From contig JAFGFT010000050.1 of the NCBI GenBank assembly GCA_016930935.1, forward strand, positions 1 through 55,341: 55,341 nt of DNA, given 5' to 3'. Each line of letters starts with the position of its first letter. The first letter of the stretch is position 1. Origin of the DNA: Dehalococcoidia bacterium (GTDB lineage: Bacteria > Chloroflexota > Dehalococcoidia > GIF9 > AB-539-J10). Shown here piece by piece: positions 1 to 7,924 of this stretch. Both the position numbers and the translations under genes were made by a program. The notes beneath the pieces are model-generated. The model worked only from the letters and a program-made list of their open reading frames with translations. It ran no database searches and was not told where the DNA came from.

Positions 1-27
1 CCGAATCTAGGTTTCTATCACTGGTAA

Positions 28-507
28 CTACATCAGCCACAGTATGCTTAGAGCCATTATGCTGAATACGAGACCGAGCACCGCGAGGAGTTCCACAAAC
101 ACAGCAAGCATGATTCCATTGGTGAGTATCTTGCCGTCTGTCTTGGCGAGTCCTGCAATACCGGCCGCGCACACGGAGCCCTGATAGGCACCGGAAACTC
201 CGAACGCAAGAGAGGCCATTATCCCAATCCCGAATACGGCAAACCCGCTTCCCGCTGGGTCGGCCATGGCCTGAATCGTCGGGAGGGTTGTGGTGATAAC
301 AAGAATGAGGAATATGAAGGCGTAGAACGCGCGTGACATCGGCAGAGCAGCCATAATAATCACGTTGCGTAGTTGCCTCGAATCCTGTCCCAGGGTGGCT
401 GCACCTGCCGCCGCCGCTATGGCGAGTCCGAGTGATGATCCGGCCAATCCTCCGGCCAGCGCCACGCCGGCTCCAAGGGTTGCCATCGATGATGCATCTA
501 TCAGCAT
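28..507 (-). CDS. atpK: V-type ATP synthase subunit K (membrane proteolipid)
   Basis: This 159-residue protein is the membrane rotor proteolipid of a V/A-type ATPase, which moves H+ or Na+ across the membrane. It is almost entirely hydrophobic, with four predicted helices in two hairpins, the duplicated form also seen in Enterococcus NtpK. The ion-binding glutamate is visible as Glu139 in the last helix (FVELLAVLGLV). The matching helix of the first hairpin has no acidic residue, as expected when only one site per duplicated subunit is used. It lies 16 bases downstream of subunit I on the same strand, in the order H-I-K. The catalytic subunits are probably beyond the left edge. Ion specificity cannot be decided by eye. 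Confidence 0.93.
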   Translation of the reverse strand: MLIDASSMATLGAGVALAGGLAGSSLGLAIAAAAGAATLGQDSRQLRNVIIMAALPMSRAFYAFIFLILVITTTLPTIQAMADPAGSGFAVFGIGIMASLAFGVSGAYQGSVCAAGIAGLAKTDGKILTNGIMLAVFVELLAVLGLVFSIMALSILWLM

Positions 508-523
508 ATGCCACCTGCTTTGA

Positions 524-2518
524 TCATGCCTTTGCCTTCACGGTTACGAGGTCTCGCTTTCGAATCCGCAGTGGACGATACTCATGTCCACCGCCTTCAT
601 AGAACTGGAACAGAAACTCCACGAAACAGAGTCGCAGCGAATGGACAAAGCACGTAATGGAACTGAGCACAAGGTTAAGGGTATGTCCAAACAGGAGTAT
701 GGCCACTGCTATGAGTGTGCCAAGCACGATTCGTACGAATCCTGCCGGCATCATGTTGGCAATAAGAGTGGACATCAGGTTGAAACAGTACGCGAGGTAG
801 TAGGTGGCCAGACCTACACCGGCAAGTCGTGCATAGGACATGACGTCACCCAGGATTCCCGTGACCTTGAATATCCAGAAGATGCTTCCAAGGAACGGTC
901 CCTGTTCCATCAGTTGCCCGACGATTATGAGCACGATGCTCAGGAGGATAGCGTATTGTAGATAGGAGTAGACGATTACAGGGATGGGCAATACGTCCGA
1001 GCCGATGAAGTGCAGGATCCAGGGGATGCCGGCAATCTGAAGAAGGAACAGTCCTGCGCGGCCGATAATGACGTCCTTCTTGCGCTCCTTAATCCCGCGT
1101 ATCAGCATCAGTACGTGCCCGATGTTGACGTGAATCAGGCCAATGCCCAGCGAGATGACGATGAACGTCATCGTGTCGAGGTAGACTGCCTGAATGGATT
1201 TGGAGAGCGCCAGGTTCGGAGCGTGGAGGAACTTCGTGAAGAAGTCGCCCAGGTAGGTGCCGGTCAGTGCGCCGACCACGACTGCACTGCCCGCGCATAT
1301 GTACATGAGAGTACGGAACTGTCTGAAGCCATCCGTACTCGGGTCGTCAACCAGCTTCGGAAGGAAATACCTGGTGATGAGCATCAGGAGTAGTCCGTAC
1401 ACGGCGTCTCCCAGCATCACTCCGAAGAAAAAGGCAAAAGAGTAGGCGATGATGGGGGTGGGGTCCCATTCCCTGTACTTGGGGGTTCCAAATAGATTCA
1501 CCACGGTCTCGAAAGGACGTAGTGCCTTCAGATTTCGCAACTTACTCGGTGGCTCCTCACTGGGGCGAACGTCCCTGGAGTCCACATACACGTAACCGAT
1601 ATGTTCTCTAAGGTCTCCCGTGGCCTGCTGCACGCTTGCCCTGGGAACCCATCCTTCGATGAGGGTGACGTACTTCGCCTCGCATGCCTGCTCGAGTACT
1701 CCGAGCCTCTGGGATTCTGCAAGGAGTGCCTCACGCAAGAGAACGAGGTTCTCCAGGTTCTCAGTCGTCTGTACTTCGATATCGGCGTGCAGCCGGGTAA
1801 GTTCACCCGCGATGCGGGTGGATTCCGTATCTGATTTCGAGGCGAACTGGACGAGCGAGGTGCTCTCCTGTGGAACGGACATAAGTCTGCCGCCCGCGTC
1901 TGCAATGGATGCCTCGGCAGCTTCAATATCTCTTGAGTTGCCGATAAAGTACAGGTAGGACGATTCGCCGACTTCGACCGTTTCCTGGCTGAGGGCATAT
2001 CGCTCGAACTGTGCGTTCATGGCCTGGAAGACATCACGGGGGAATGCGGCAAGACGTGAGAACAGGTGCTTGCCGGTGAAACCAAGGTCGGCGATACTGA
2101 GCTCCGCCTTCGGCGCAAGCTCTGAGACAACAGCTTTGAGCTCGTTCATCTCACGCTGTTCTGCCTCAAGTTTTCTCACGCGTTCGTGCATGACAGTGAG
2201 CTTCGTGCACTGCCTCTTGGTGTCTTCACTTATCTCACTGAGAGGACGGGTGTAGAAGACATCGACATCTGCTTTGAGTTTGACGACGCGGTCACCGGGT
2301 ATATACGCGAGGACATCGTCTATATTCGCCAGTAGAGTGCTTACCTGTCTTCTTTCAGACTCGATGGCGTCCCTGTCGACAGGAGTGAGTTCGGTGCTTT
2401 CCTCAGCATGAAGGACGCCAGACCTCTGGAGTACCTTGAGTGCCTGACCTGCGAGGTCTTTCGATGTGACCACGCGCATGCGGCTCATGGGTTCCGGGCT
2501 GTTGACGATGGCGCCCAT
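524..2518 (-). CDS. atpI: V-type ATP synthase subunit I (stator a-subunit)
   Basis: This 664-residue protein is the a-type stator subunit that holds the ion half-channels against the proteolipid ring. The N-terminal half (about 1-350) is soluble and charged with coiled-coil stretches, and the C-terminal half (about 355-640) holds about seven or eight membrane helices. The essential arginine is visible as Arg564 in the conserved segment SYARLAGVGLA. The length fits bacterial and archaeal V-type subunit I (about 620-670 residues). The start overlaps the stop of the upstream H-like gene as TAATG, which implies translational coupling. Several long opposite-strand frames inside it are shadows. Confidence 0.95.
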   Translation of the reverse strand: MGAIVNSPEPMSRMRVVTSKDLAGQALKVLQRSGVLHAEESTELTPVDRDAIESERRQVSTLLANIDDVLAYIPGDRVVKLKADVDVFYTRPLSEISEDTKRQCTKLTVMHERVRKLEAEQREMNELKAVVSELAPKAELSIADLGFTGKHLFSRLAAFPRDVFQAMNAQFERYALSQETVEVGESSYLYFIGNSRDIEAAEASIADAGGRLMSVPQESTSLVQFASKSDTESTRIAGELTRLHADIEVQTTENLENLVLLREALLAESQRLGVLEQACEAKYVTLIEGWVPRASVQQATGDLREHIGYVYVDSRDVRPSEEPPSKLRNLKALRPFETVVNLFGTPKYREWDPTPIIAYSFAFFFGVMLGDAVYGLLLMLITRYFLPKLVDDPSTDGFRQFRTLMYICAGSAVVVGALTGTYLGDFFTKFLHAPNLALSKSIQAVYLDTMTFIVISLGIGLIHVNIGHVLMLIRGIKERKKDVIIGRAGLFLLQIAGIPWILHFIGSDVLPIPVIVYSYLQYAILLSIVLIIVGQLMEQGPFLGSIFWIFKVTGILGDVMSYARLAGVGLATYYLAYCFNLMSTLIANMMPAGFVRIVLGTLIAVAILLFGHTLNLVLSSITCFVHSLRLCFVEFLFQFYEGGGHEYRPLRIRKRDLVTVKAKA

Positions 2519-2835
2519 TACGCTGCTTTCTCTCCGACGACGATACTTGCCATCATCTTTGCGTAGTGGTCAACTTTGCCACTGGCACCGGACTTGATGT
2601 CCTTGGCCTGCTTCGCGGCGGCTTTTGTCTCAGCCGCTGCTTTGCTATTCGCTTCTTCAACTATCTTGACGCACTCCGCTTTCACATCGTCGAGCGGCAG
2701 TTCAGTAGAACTCATCTTCTTGGACTCATTCCTGGCACTCTGGAGAATATCACTCGCCTTGGCTTTCGCTTCGTCAAGTACCCGCGCAGCCTCTGTCTCC
2801 ATTGCCTGCACGCCACCGGTTATGTCACTGGCCAT
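2518..2835 (-). CDS. V-type ATP synthase subunit H/G-like peripheral stalk protein
   Basis: This 105-residue protein is rich in Ala, Lys and Glu and predicted to be a long coiled coil, without any membrane segment. That profile and its place just before subunit I match the peripheral stalk H (AhaH) or G subunit of V/A-type ATPases, which tethers the head to subunit I. The start ATG at 2835 follows AAGGAG with a six-base spacer, so it is well placed. It is the first gene of the visible operon. Sequence alone is low-complexity, so the call leans on gene order. Confidence 0.8.
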   Translation of the reverse strand: MASDITGGVQAMETEAARVLDEAKAKASDILQSARNESKKMSSTELPLDDVKAECVKIVEEANSKAAAETKAAAKQAKDIKSGASGKVDHYAKMMASIVVGEKAA

Positions 2836-3059
2836 AGTACACTCCTTAGCGGTAGTCTTGATTACCGTCCGACGTAGCCTGAAGAGACGTCTGCAGGAGC
2901 ATTGATTGCTGCTCTTGTCCGCTGACCTGTTTCAACAGACTGTTTCTTGTCATGGTGCTTGGAAGGTGGTTCCGATGCCGGAATCCTATCGTAATCGCCT
3001 CAATATAACATCGTCAAATCTCAATTGGCAATGGGGTGGTGACATTCTCATGGGACAAT

Positions 3060-3090
3060 TTGACGGTGGCTCTGCTCTGTCGCGTATAAT
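3060..3090 (+). promoter_or_regulatory. Promoter of the KDG kinase gene (leaderless type)
   Basis: A perfect TATAAT lies at 3085-3090, eight bases before the ATG at 3099, with a -35-like TTGACG at 3060-3065 (19-base spacer, longer than ideal). Transcription would begin at or next to the start codon. There is no Shine-Dalgarno sequence. The rest of the 2836-3098 divergent gap shows no gene. Confidence 0.55.
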
Positions 3091-3098
3091 GTAAACCT

Positions 3099-4055
3099 AT
3101 GTATGACGTAGTATCTATGGGAGAATCCATGGTTGCCTTTGAGGCCCAGAGCTTTGGCCCGTTGAGGGAAGCTGAGGACTTCAAGAAGTGGGTGGGGGGT
3201 GCAGCAGACAACTTCATCATCGCGCTGGCGAGGCTCGGGTTCGACTGCGGCTGGTTCTGCAGAGTAGGGGATGACGAACTTGGCAGGTTCATAACGCGGT
3301 GGATACGTGGAGAAGGTGTTGATGTATCCCGTACGGTAGTTGATGCATCGAAACCGACAGGGCTTTTTCTTGTGGAAAGGCGTTCGCCTGAGAGCAATTT
3401 CAAGTGTCATTTCTATCGGAGTACCTCTGCGGCGACGAACCTCTGTCCTGATGATGTGGATGAAGAGTATGTGAAGCAGGCAAAGGTCATCTATCCCGAA
3501 GCTATGTTGACTTACATCAGCGATTCTGCTCGTGCAGCGGTTGAGAAGATGTTTGATCTTGGAATCAAGCATAACAAAATCATCATCTTTGATCCGAATC
3601 TCAGACTCACGATGATGAGCGTGGAGCAATGCAGGGAGATTCACATTCCTCTCATGCAGAAGGCGACGTATGTGTTGCCGGGAGAGGATGAATTGAGGAA
3701 GCTCATGGATGCTCCTGATATTCATTCAGCCATCAACAAGGCTCACTCGCTGGGTATTAAGAATATTGTCGTCAAGGCTGGTGCGGGAGGCGCGATCCTG
3801 GCACCGGATGGGCAGGAACCGAAACAGATACCGGGGTTCACCATGAAGAAGGCGGTGAGTGCCATGGGAGCAGGTGACTGCTTCGTCGGTGGATTCACTG
3901 CCGGTATTCTGAAGGGACAGCCTCTGGAGACGTGCGTCCGGTGGGCCAACGCGGTTGGTGCATTCAACACAACGGCCTACGGTCCGTTCCATGGCTGCCC
4001 GTCCTTTGAGGAGCTCCAATCGTTCCTTGCTGGCAAAGAGGAAATATCGCGCTAG
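3099..4055 (+). CDS. PfkB-family sugar kinase, probable 2-keto-3-deoxygluconate kinase
   Basis: This 318-residue ribokinase-fold enzyme probably phosphorylates 2-keto-3-deoxygluconate (KDG) with ATP. The sugar-binding start of the fold shows as GGAADNF (33-39), FDPNLR lies at 164-169, and the PfkB signature AMGAGDCFVGGF carries the catalytic base Asp260 and the anion hole. Overall it resembles archaeal KDG kinases (MxDVxxxGExxxxF start, TGLFLVER segment) more than fructokinase, judged from memory. It is followed after 46 bases by a KDG-aldolase-like gene, which supports the substrate call. A TATAAT eight bases before the ATG and no ribosome-binding site suggest a leaderless mRNA. Ribokinase or fructokinase specificity remains possible. 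Confidence 0.82.
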   Translation: MYDVVSMGESMVAFEAQSFGPLREAEDFKKWVGGAADNFIIALARLGFDCGWFCRVGDDELGRFITRWIRGEGVDVSRTVVDASKPTGLFLVERRSPESNFKCHFYRSTSAATNLCPDDVDEEYVKQAKVIYPEAMLTYISDSARAAVEKMFDLGIKHNKIIIFDPNLRLTMMSVEQCREIHIPLMQKATYVLPGEDELRKLMDAPDIHSAINKAHSLGIKNIVVKAGAGGAILAPDGQEPKQIPGFTMKKAVSAMGAGDCFVGGFTAGILKGQPLETCVRWANAVGAFNTTAYGPFHGCPSFEELQSFLAGKEEISR

Positions 4056-4101
4056 AATACATGCTTATGAGGATATTCAATTCGAAGGAGGACCATAGAT
4101 A

Positions 4102-4989
4102 GTGAAACCCAAGGACTTTCGCGGCATAATTCCACCGATTATGACTGCGTTTACGAAGGAAGGTGAAATCTACGAGAAGGGCACCAGGGAGATGGTGGAC
4201 TTCATCGTACCCCATGTGCAGGGACTCTACCCTGTTGGCAGCTACGGCAGCGGTCCGATGATGTCGATTGCTGAGCGCAGGAAGACTGCAGAGATCATTA
4301 TCGACCAGGTGAAGGGGCGTGTTCCCGTCATCGTCCATGTTGGTTGCTCTGACACCAAGAACGCGGTAGACCTTGCGAAGCATGCCGAGTCGATTGGAGC
4401 GGCGGCAGTTGGTGCGGTCACCCCCTACTACAACGAGTATGATCAGGAAGCCATCTATACTCACTACAAGGCGCTGCTTGACGCCGTAGGTATCCCGGTG
4501 TTCGTGTACAACAACCCGAAGCTCTCGGGCAACAAGATAGAGATGAGCACTATCAAGAAGCTCGTCAAAGACGGCATCGCGGGTATCAAAGATAGTACCT
4601 TCGACATGGTGAATTACTATCACACCGCGCTTGACCTGAAAGACTATCCTGACCTCAACCTCATTATCGGTACGGAGGCCATGCTGGTTGCCTGCTTTGA
4701 TGCTGGCGCGCAGGCTGCCGTCACCGGTCTTGCCAATGTGTACCCTGACCTCATCGAGACGCTCTACAAGGACGTCCTCAGTGGCGACAGGGCCAAGATG
4801 ATGGAGACCCAGAACCTGGTACTTGAAGTACGTCGAGTCACCAAGTATGCATTGACGGTTCCGGCCTGTCACGCGGTTCTGGATTTGCGAGGAGTTGACG
4901 CGGGCTACCCACGCCTACCGTTCCAGAAGGTCTCTCCCGAAGTCTACAAGAAGATTGAGGCCGGCCTGAAGGCGCTGAAGGTACTGTAG
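4102..4989 (+). CDS. DapA/NanA-family class I aldolase, probable KDG aldolase
   Basis: This 295-residue TIM-barrel enzyme forms a Schiff base through Lys163 (GIKDST), with Tyr136 in VYNNP as the usual partner. The loop that reads GTTGE in dihydrodipicolinate synthase reads GSYGSGPMMS here (46-55), closer to the GxxGxGPxxS loop of archaeal KDG/KDPG aldolases, and the C-terminus carries a matching GYPRLPF (around 273-279). Together with the KDG kinase just upstream, this suggests the semiphosphorylative Entner-Doudoroff reaction producing pyruvate and glyceraldehyde (3-phosphate). The start is GTG at 4102, preceded by GGAGG at 4087. N-acetylneuraminate lyase or DapA activity cannot be excluded, but the altered loop argues against DapA. 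Confidence 0.75.
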   Translation: MKPKDFRGIIPPIMTAFTKEGEIYEKGTREMVDFIVPHVQGLYPVGSYGSGPMMSIAERRKTAEIIIDQVKGRVPVIVHVGCSDTKNAVDLAKHAESIGAAAVGAVTPYYNEYDQEAIYTHYKALLDAVGIPVFVYNNPKLSGNKIEMSTIKKLVKDGIAGIKDSTFDMVNYYHTALDLKDYPDLNLIIGTEAMLVACFDAGAQAAVTGLANVYPDLIETLYKDVLSGDRAKMMETQNLVLEVRRVTKYALTVPACHAVLDLRGVDAGYPRLPFQKVSPEVYKKIEAGLKALKVL

Positions 4990-5001
4990 TCTCGCATTGA
5001 G

Positions 5002-5673
5002 ATGCGTGTACTGAACCTGCATAGTTGGGATATCAGTACGACTGAAGCAGGTATTCTGCAGCGTGACCTGGCAACACGGGTTGTCAGGTCACGCTGTTCT
5101 TCTTTTCGGCCACTGCACATCGCCGGTGTTGATGTCTCGGTTGACCGTCTTCATGGCACAGCGAGGGCGGCTGTGGTGGTTCTTTCCTACCCCGGAATGC
5201 AGCCTGTGGAGACTCGAACTGTTGAGGGCTGTCTCTCGTGGCCGTATGTGCCCGGATTCCTCTCTTTTCGTGAGGCCCCATTGATTCTGTCTGCCTGCAG
5301 TGAATTGGATATCGTTCCAGACCTGCTGCTTGTGGATGGACAGGGCATCGCGCATCCTCGCGGTTTCGGCCTTGCATCGCACCTCGGGCTGTTCCTGGAT
5401 ATCCCTGCCGTGGGTTGTGCGAAATCCCTGCTGTGTGGCACTCATGCGTGTCTGGACACACACCGTGGAGCCACGGCCGAACTGACGTACAAGGGTGAGA
5501 TAGTTGGAGCGGCAGTGCGTACGCGGACGGGAGTGAAACCAGTGTATGTCTCTATCGGACATAAGACTGACCTTGCGACTGCCGTCGAGTGGGTGCTACA
5601 TTGCAGTGGTAGATATAGATTGCCGGAGCCGACACGGCTTGCCCACATCGCTGCTAGTGGCAGTGTGCGGTAG
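5002..5673 (+). CDS. nfi: Endonuclease V (deoxyinosine-specific)
   Basis: This 223-residue nuclease cuts the second phosphodiester bond 3' of deoxyinosine during repair of deaminated adenine. The family hallmarks are present: Asp44 in GVDVS, the wedge and catalytic segment PYVPGFLSFREAP with Tyr82 and Glu91, and VDGQGIAHPR with Asp112 and His118. These line up with Asp43, Tyr80, Glu89 and Asp110 of the Thermotoga enzyme. It starts 12 bases after the aldolase stop and is followed by prfB after about 43 bases, so it is probably co-transcribed with the sugar genes without a functional link. Confidence 0.93.
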   Translation: MRVLNLHSWDISTTEAGILQRDLATRVVRSRCSSFRPLHIAGVDVSVDRLHGTARAAVVVLSYPGMQPVETRTVEGCLSWPYVPGFLSFREAPLILSACSELDIVPDLLLVDGQGIAHPRGFGLASHLGLFLDIPAVGCAKSLLCGTHACLDTHRGATAELTYKGEIVGAAVRTRTGVKPVYVSIGHKTDLATAVEWVLHCSGRYRLPEPTRLAHIAASGSVR

Positions 5674-5716
5674 CGGAGGCACGATAGTCGGTACCTCTGG
5701 TGCATAAGGAGTTCCA

Positions 5717-6815
5717 TTGTTCGAGATTCGAGACAACCTTGAAACCCTTCTTCGCCGCATTTCTGATGTCATGGTGCGACTTTGACATCGCTGGTGAAGA
5801 AAGCAACATAGCGGAACTGGAGAAGCAAGCATCTGACCCTGACATCTGGAAGGACCAGAGGAAGGGAAAGGCTCTGATGCTGAGTCTCAACGAGAAGAAG
5901 GGACTTGTGGCGTCGTGGCAGGGCATGGAGAAGAAGGCGTCAGACCTTCTTGACATGGTGAATCTCTCGCTGCTTGAGGAAGATGAGTCCATCAAAGAGG
6001 ACCTTGGTGAAGAGGTTCAACATCTGTTGGAACAGTTTGAGAAGTATGAGACTCGGCTCATGCTTTCGGGCGAGTACGATGGTCACAATGCAGTGTGTGC
6101 GGTGCATGCAGGGGCGGGGGGGACTGAGTCTCAGGACTGGGCCAACATGATTCTTCGCATGTATCTCCTGTGGGCGGAGAAGCAAGGCTATGAGGCAGAG
6201 CTGCTGGAGGTGTCTGAGGGTGAGGAGGCAGGTATCAAGAGTGCCTATCTCAATATCCGTGGAGACCACGCGTATGGCTATCTGAAAAGCGAGCATGGTG
6301 TGCATCGCCTCGTTCGGCTCTCGCCTTTTGACGCGGACCACGCGAGACACACGTCGTTCGCACAGTTTGAGGTGATGCCAGAGGCGGACGAACAGGTTGA
6401 CATGGACATTCCCGCGGATGAACTGCGGGTAGATACGTTCAAGTCGAGCGGCCCCGGCGGCCAGCACATGCAGAAGACGAGTAGTGCCGTTCGTATTACC
6501 CACCTTCCAAGTGGCATAACCGCAGTGTGTCAGAGTCAGCGGTCGCAACACCAGAACAAGGATGCGGCACTCAAGATTCTCTATGCTCGATTGCTGGAGG
6601 CTGATAGAGTCAAGCAGGAGCGTGAAAGAGCGCAGTTGAAGGGCGAACGCGTTGAGGCAGGGTGGGGAAACCAGATAAGGAGTTACGTACTGCATCCCTA
6701 CAAAATGGTGAAAGACCACAGGACCGGGTTTGAGACCTCACGGGCTCAAGACGTGCTTGATGGAGCGCTCGATGGGTTCATCTCGGCCTATCTCAGGTCA
6801 AAAGTGGGAGAGTGA
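5717..6815 (+). CDS. prfB: Peptide chain release factor 2 with programmed +1 frameshift
   Basis: RF2 recognises UAA and UGA and triggers peptide release. The gene is read in two frames. It starts at TTG 5717 (Met-Phe-Glu-Ile, as in E. coli RF2), preceded by AAGGAG with a five-base spacer. The ribosome reads 22 codons to CTT (5780-5782), meets in-frame TGA (5783-5785), and must shift +1 to read GAC onward. The joined product is 365 residues, equal to E. coli RF2. The codon-recognition SPF motif is at about 202-204 and the catalytic GGQ at about 247-249. A single-frame reading beginning near 5700 has a nonsense N-terminus and is wrong. The upstream frameshift-stimulating Shine-Dalgarno is weak (GGTG). 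Confidence 0.95.
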
Positions 6816-7924
6816 TGATGATGAGGAGACTACTTCCGGCCATTATCCTGGTGCTGTGCTGCCTGCTGATTCCTCTTGCACCCGCGGCATCGGCGCCGGA
6901 TTCACTTCACGTATTGGACAGTTCCGTCGATTCAGAATTCCCTCTGCGACTGGTCTTCTCCATCGAGGCGGAAAGCGGAAACCCGATTACCGACATCCGC
7001 CTCATGTATCAGATGGACAGGATGAACTATGCCAATGTGACGAGCGAGGCGTGGCCACAGTTCGAGCCTTCAACGATGGTCGACACGAGCTGGACGTGGG
7101 ACATGCGGAGGGCAAGTCTTCCTCCCGGCGCTGCCATGACATATTGGTGGGAACTTCGTGATGCGGCAGGAGTCGTAGTCGAGACGATCCCTGAGAGAGT
7201 GGTTTTCAGCGATGATAGATATGAGTGGTCAACGCTGGATTCCGACTCTGTCAGTATCCACTGGTATGAGGGAGACGCTGGATTCGCCCAGGGACTCTCT
7301 GACGTGTGTGAAGAAGCCGTGGAAACACTTGCGCTGGATGTTGGTACCAGAATGGACAGGACGGTAGATGTGTATATCTACGCATCTTCGGCTGATTTGA
7401 GACAGTCGATGGTATATCCGCAGGAATGGACGGGTGGAGTGGCATTCACCGAATACGGAATCATAGCCATTGGCATAGGGCCGAGTAACCTGGATTGGGG
7501 AACCCGCGCCCTCCGGCATGAATTGACACACCTCGTTGTCCATGCGGCCACGTTCAGCCCTTTCGGTCAGTTGCCTACATGGCTGGATGAAGGCCTTGCT
7601 ATGTACAACGAGGGAGAACCGGACGAATCGTTTGAGTCCCTCCTCTATTCCGCGGCAGGGCAGGACATGCTGATTTCTCTCAGGACGTTGAGTGGTCCGT
7701 TCTCCTCCGATTCACAGAAGGCGTACCTTTCCTATGCCGAGAGTGCAGATGTTGTTCGTTATCTGCTCGATGAACATGGCAGCACTGCCATGCATGATGC
7801 GCTCATGTACTTCAAAGGCGGCGAGACGATTGATGAGGCGTTGACCATGAGTTTTGGAATGGGGTTGGATGAGTTGGAAGAGGCCTGGCACGCATCGCTG
7901 GAGGGAGAACTCTCACATGCGTAG
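6815..7924 (+). CDS. Secreted gluzincin-type metalloprotease (peptidase MA-like)
   Basis: This roughly 369-residue protein has a signal peptide (basic start, hydrophobic segment, APAASA near residue 27) and so acts outside the membrane. The zinc site is explicit: HELTH at about 235-239 and WLDEG about 20 residues later, giving the gluzincin ligands His, His, Glu with a catalytic Glu. The N-terminal 130 residues look like a beta-sandwich. The start overlaps the RF2 stop as TGATG; three ATG codons in a row (6815, 6818, 6821) follow GGGAG, so the exact start is uncertain. It is translationally coupled to the next gene, a peptide-binding lipoprotein, suggesting a role in extracellular protein digestion. 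Confidence 0.8.
   Translation: MMMRRLLPAIILVLCCLLIPLAPAASAPDSLHVLDSSVDSEFPLRLVFSIEAESGNPITDIRLMYQMDRMNYANVTSEAWPQFEPSTMVDTSWTWDMRRASLPPGAAMTYWWELRDAAGVVVETIPERVVFSDDRYEWSTLDSDSVSIHWYEGDAGFAQGLSDVCEEAVETLALDVGTRMDRTVDVYIYASSADLRQSMVYPQEWTGGVAFTEYGIIAIGIGPSNLDWGTRALRHELTHLVVHAATFSPFGQLPTWLDEGLAMYNEGEPDESFESLLYSAAGQDMLISLRTLSGPFSSDSQKAYLSYAESADVVRYLLDEHGSTAMHDALMYFKGGETIDEALTMSFGMGLDELEEAWHASLEGELSHA

Noticed and set aside
5700-6815. Single-frame RF2 starting at 5700
   Set aside because: Its first residues do not resemble RF2; the frameshifted reading from TTG 5717 matches the family and has a good ribosome-binding site.
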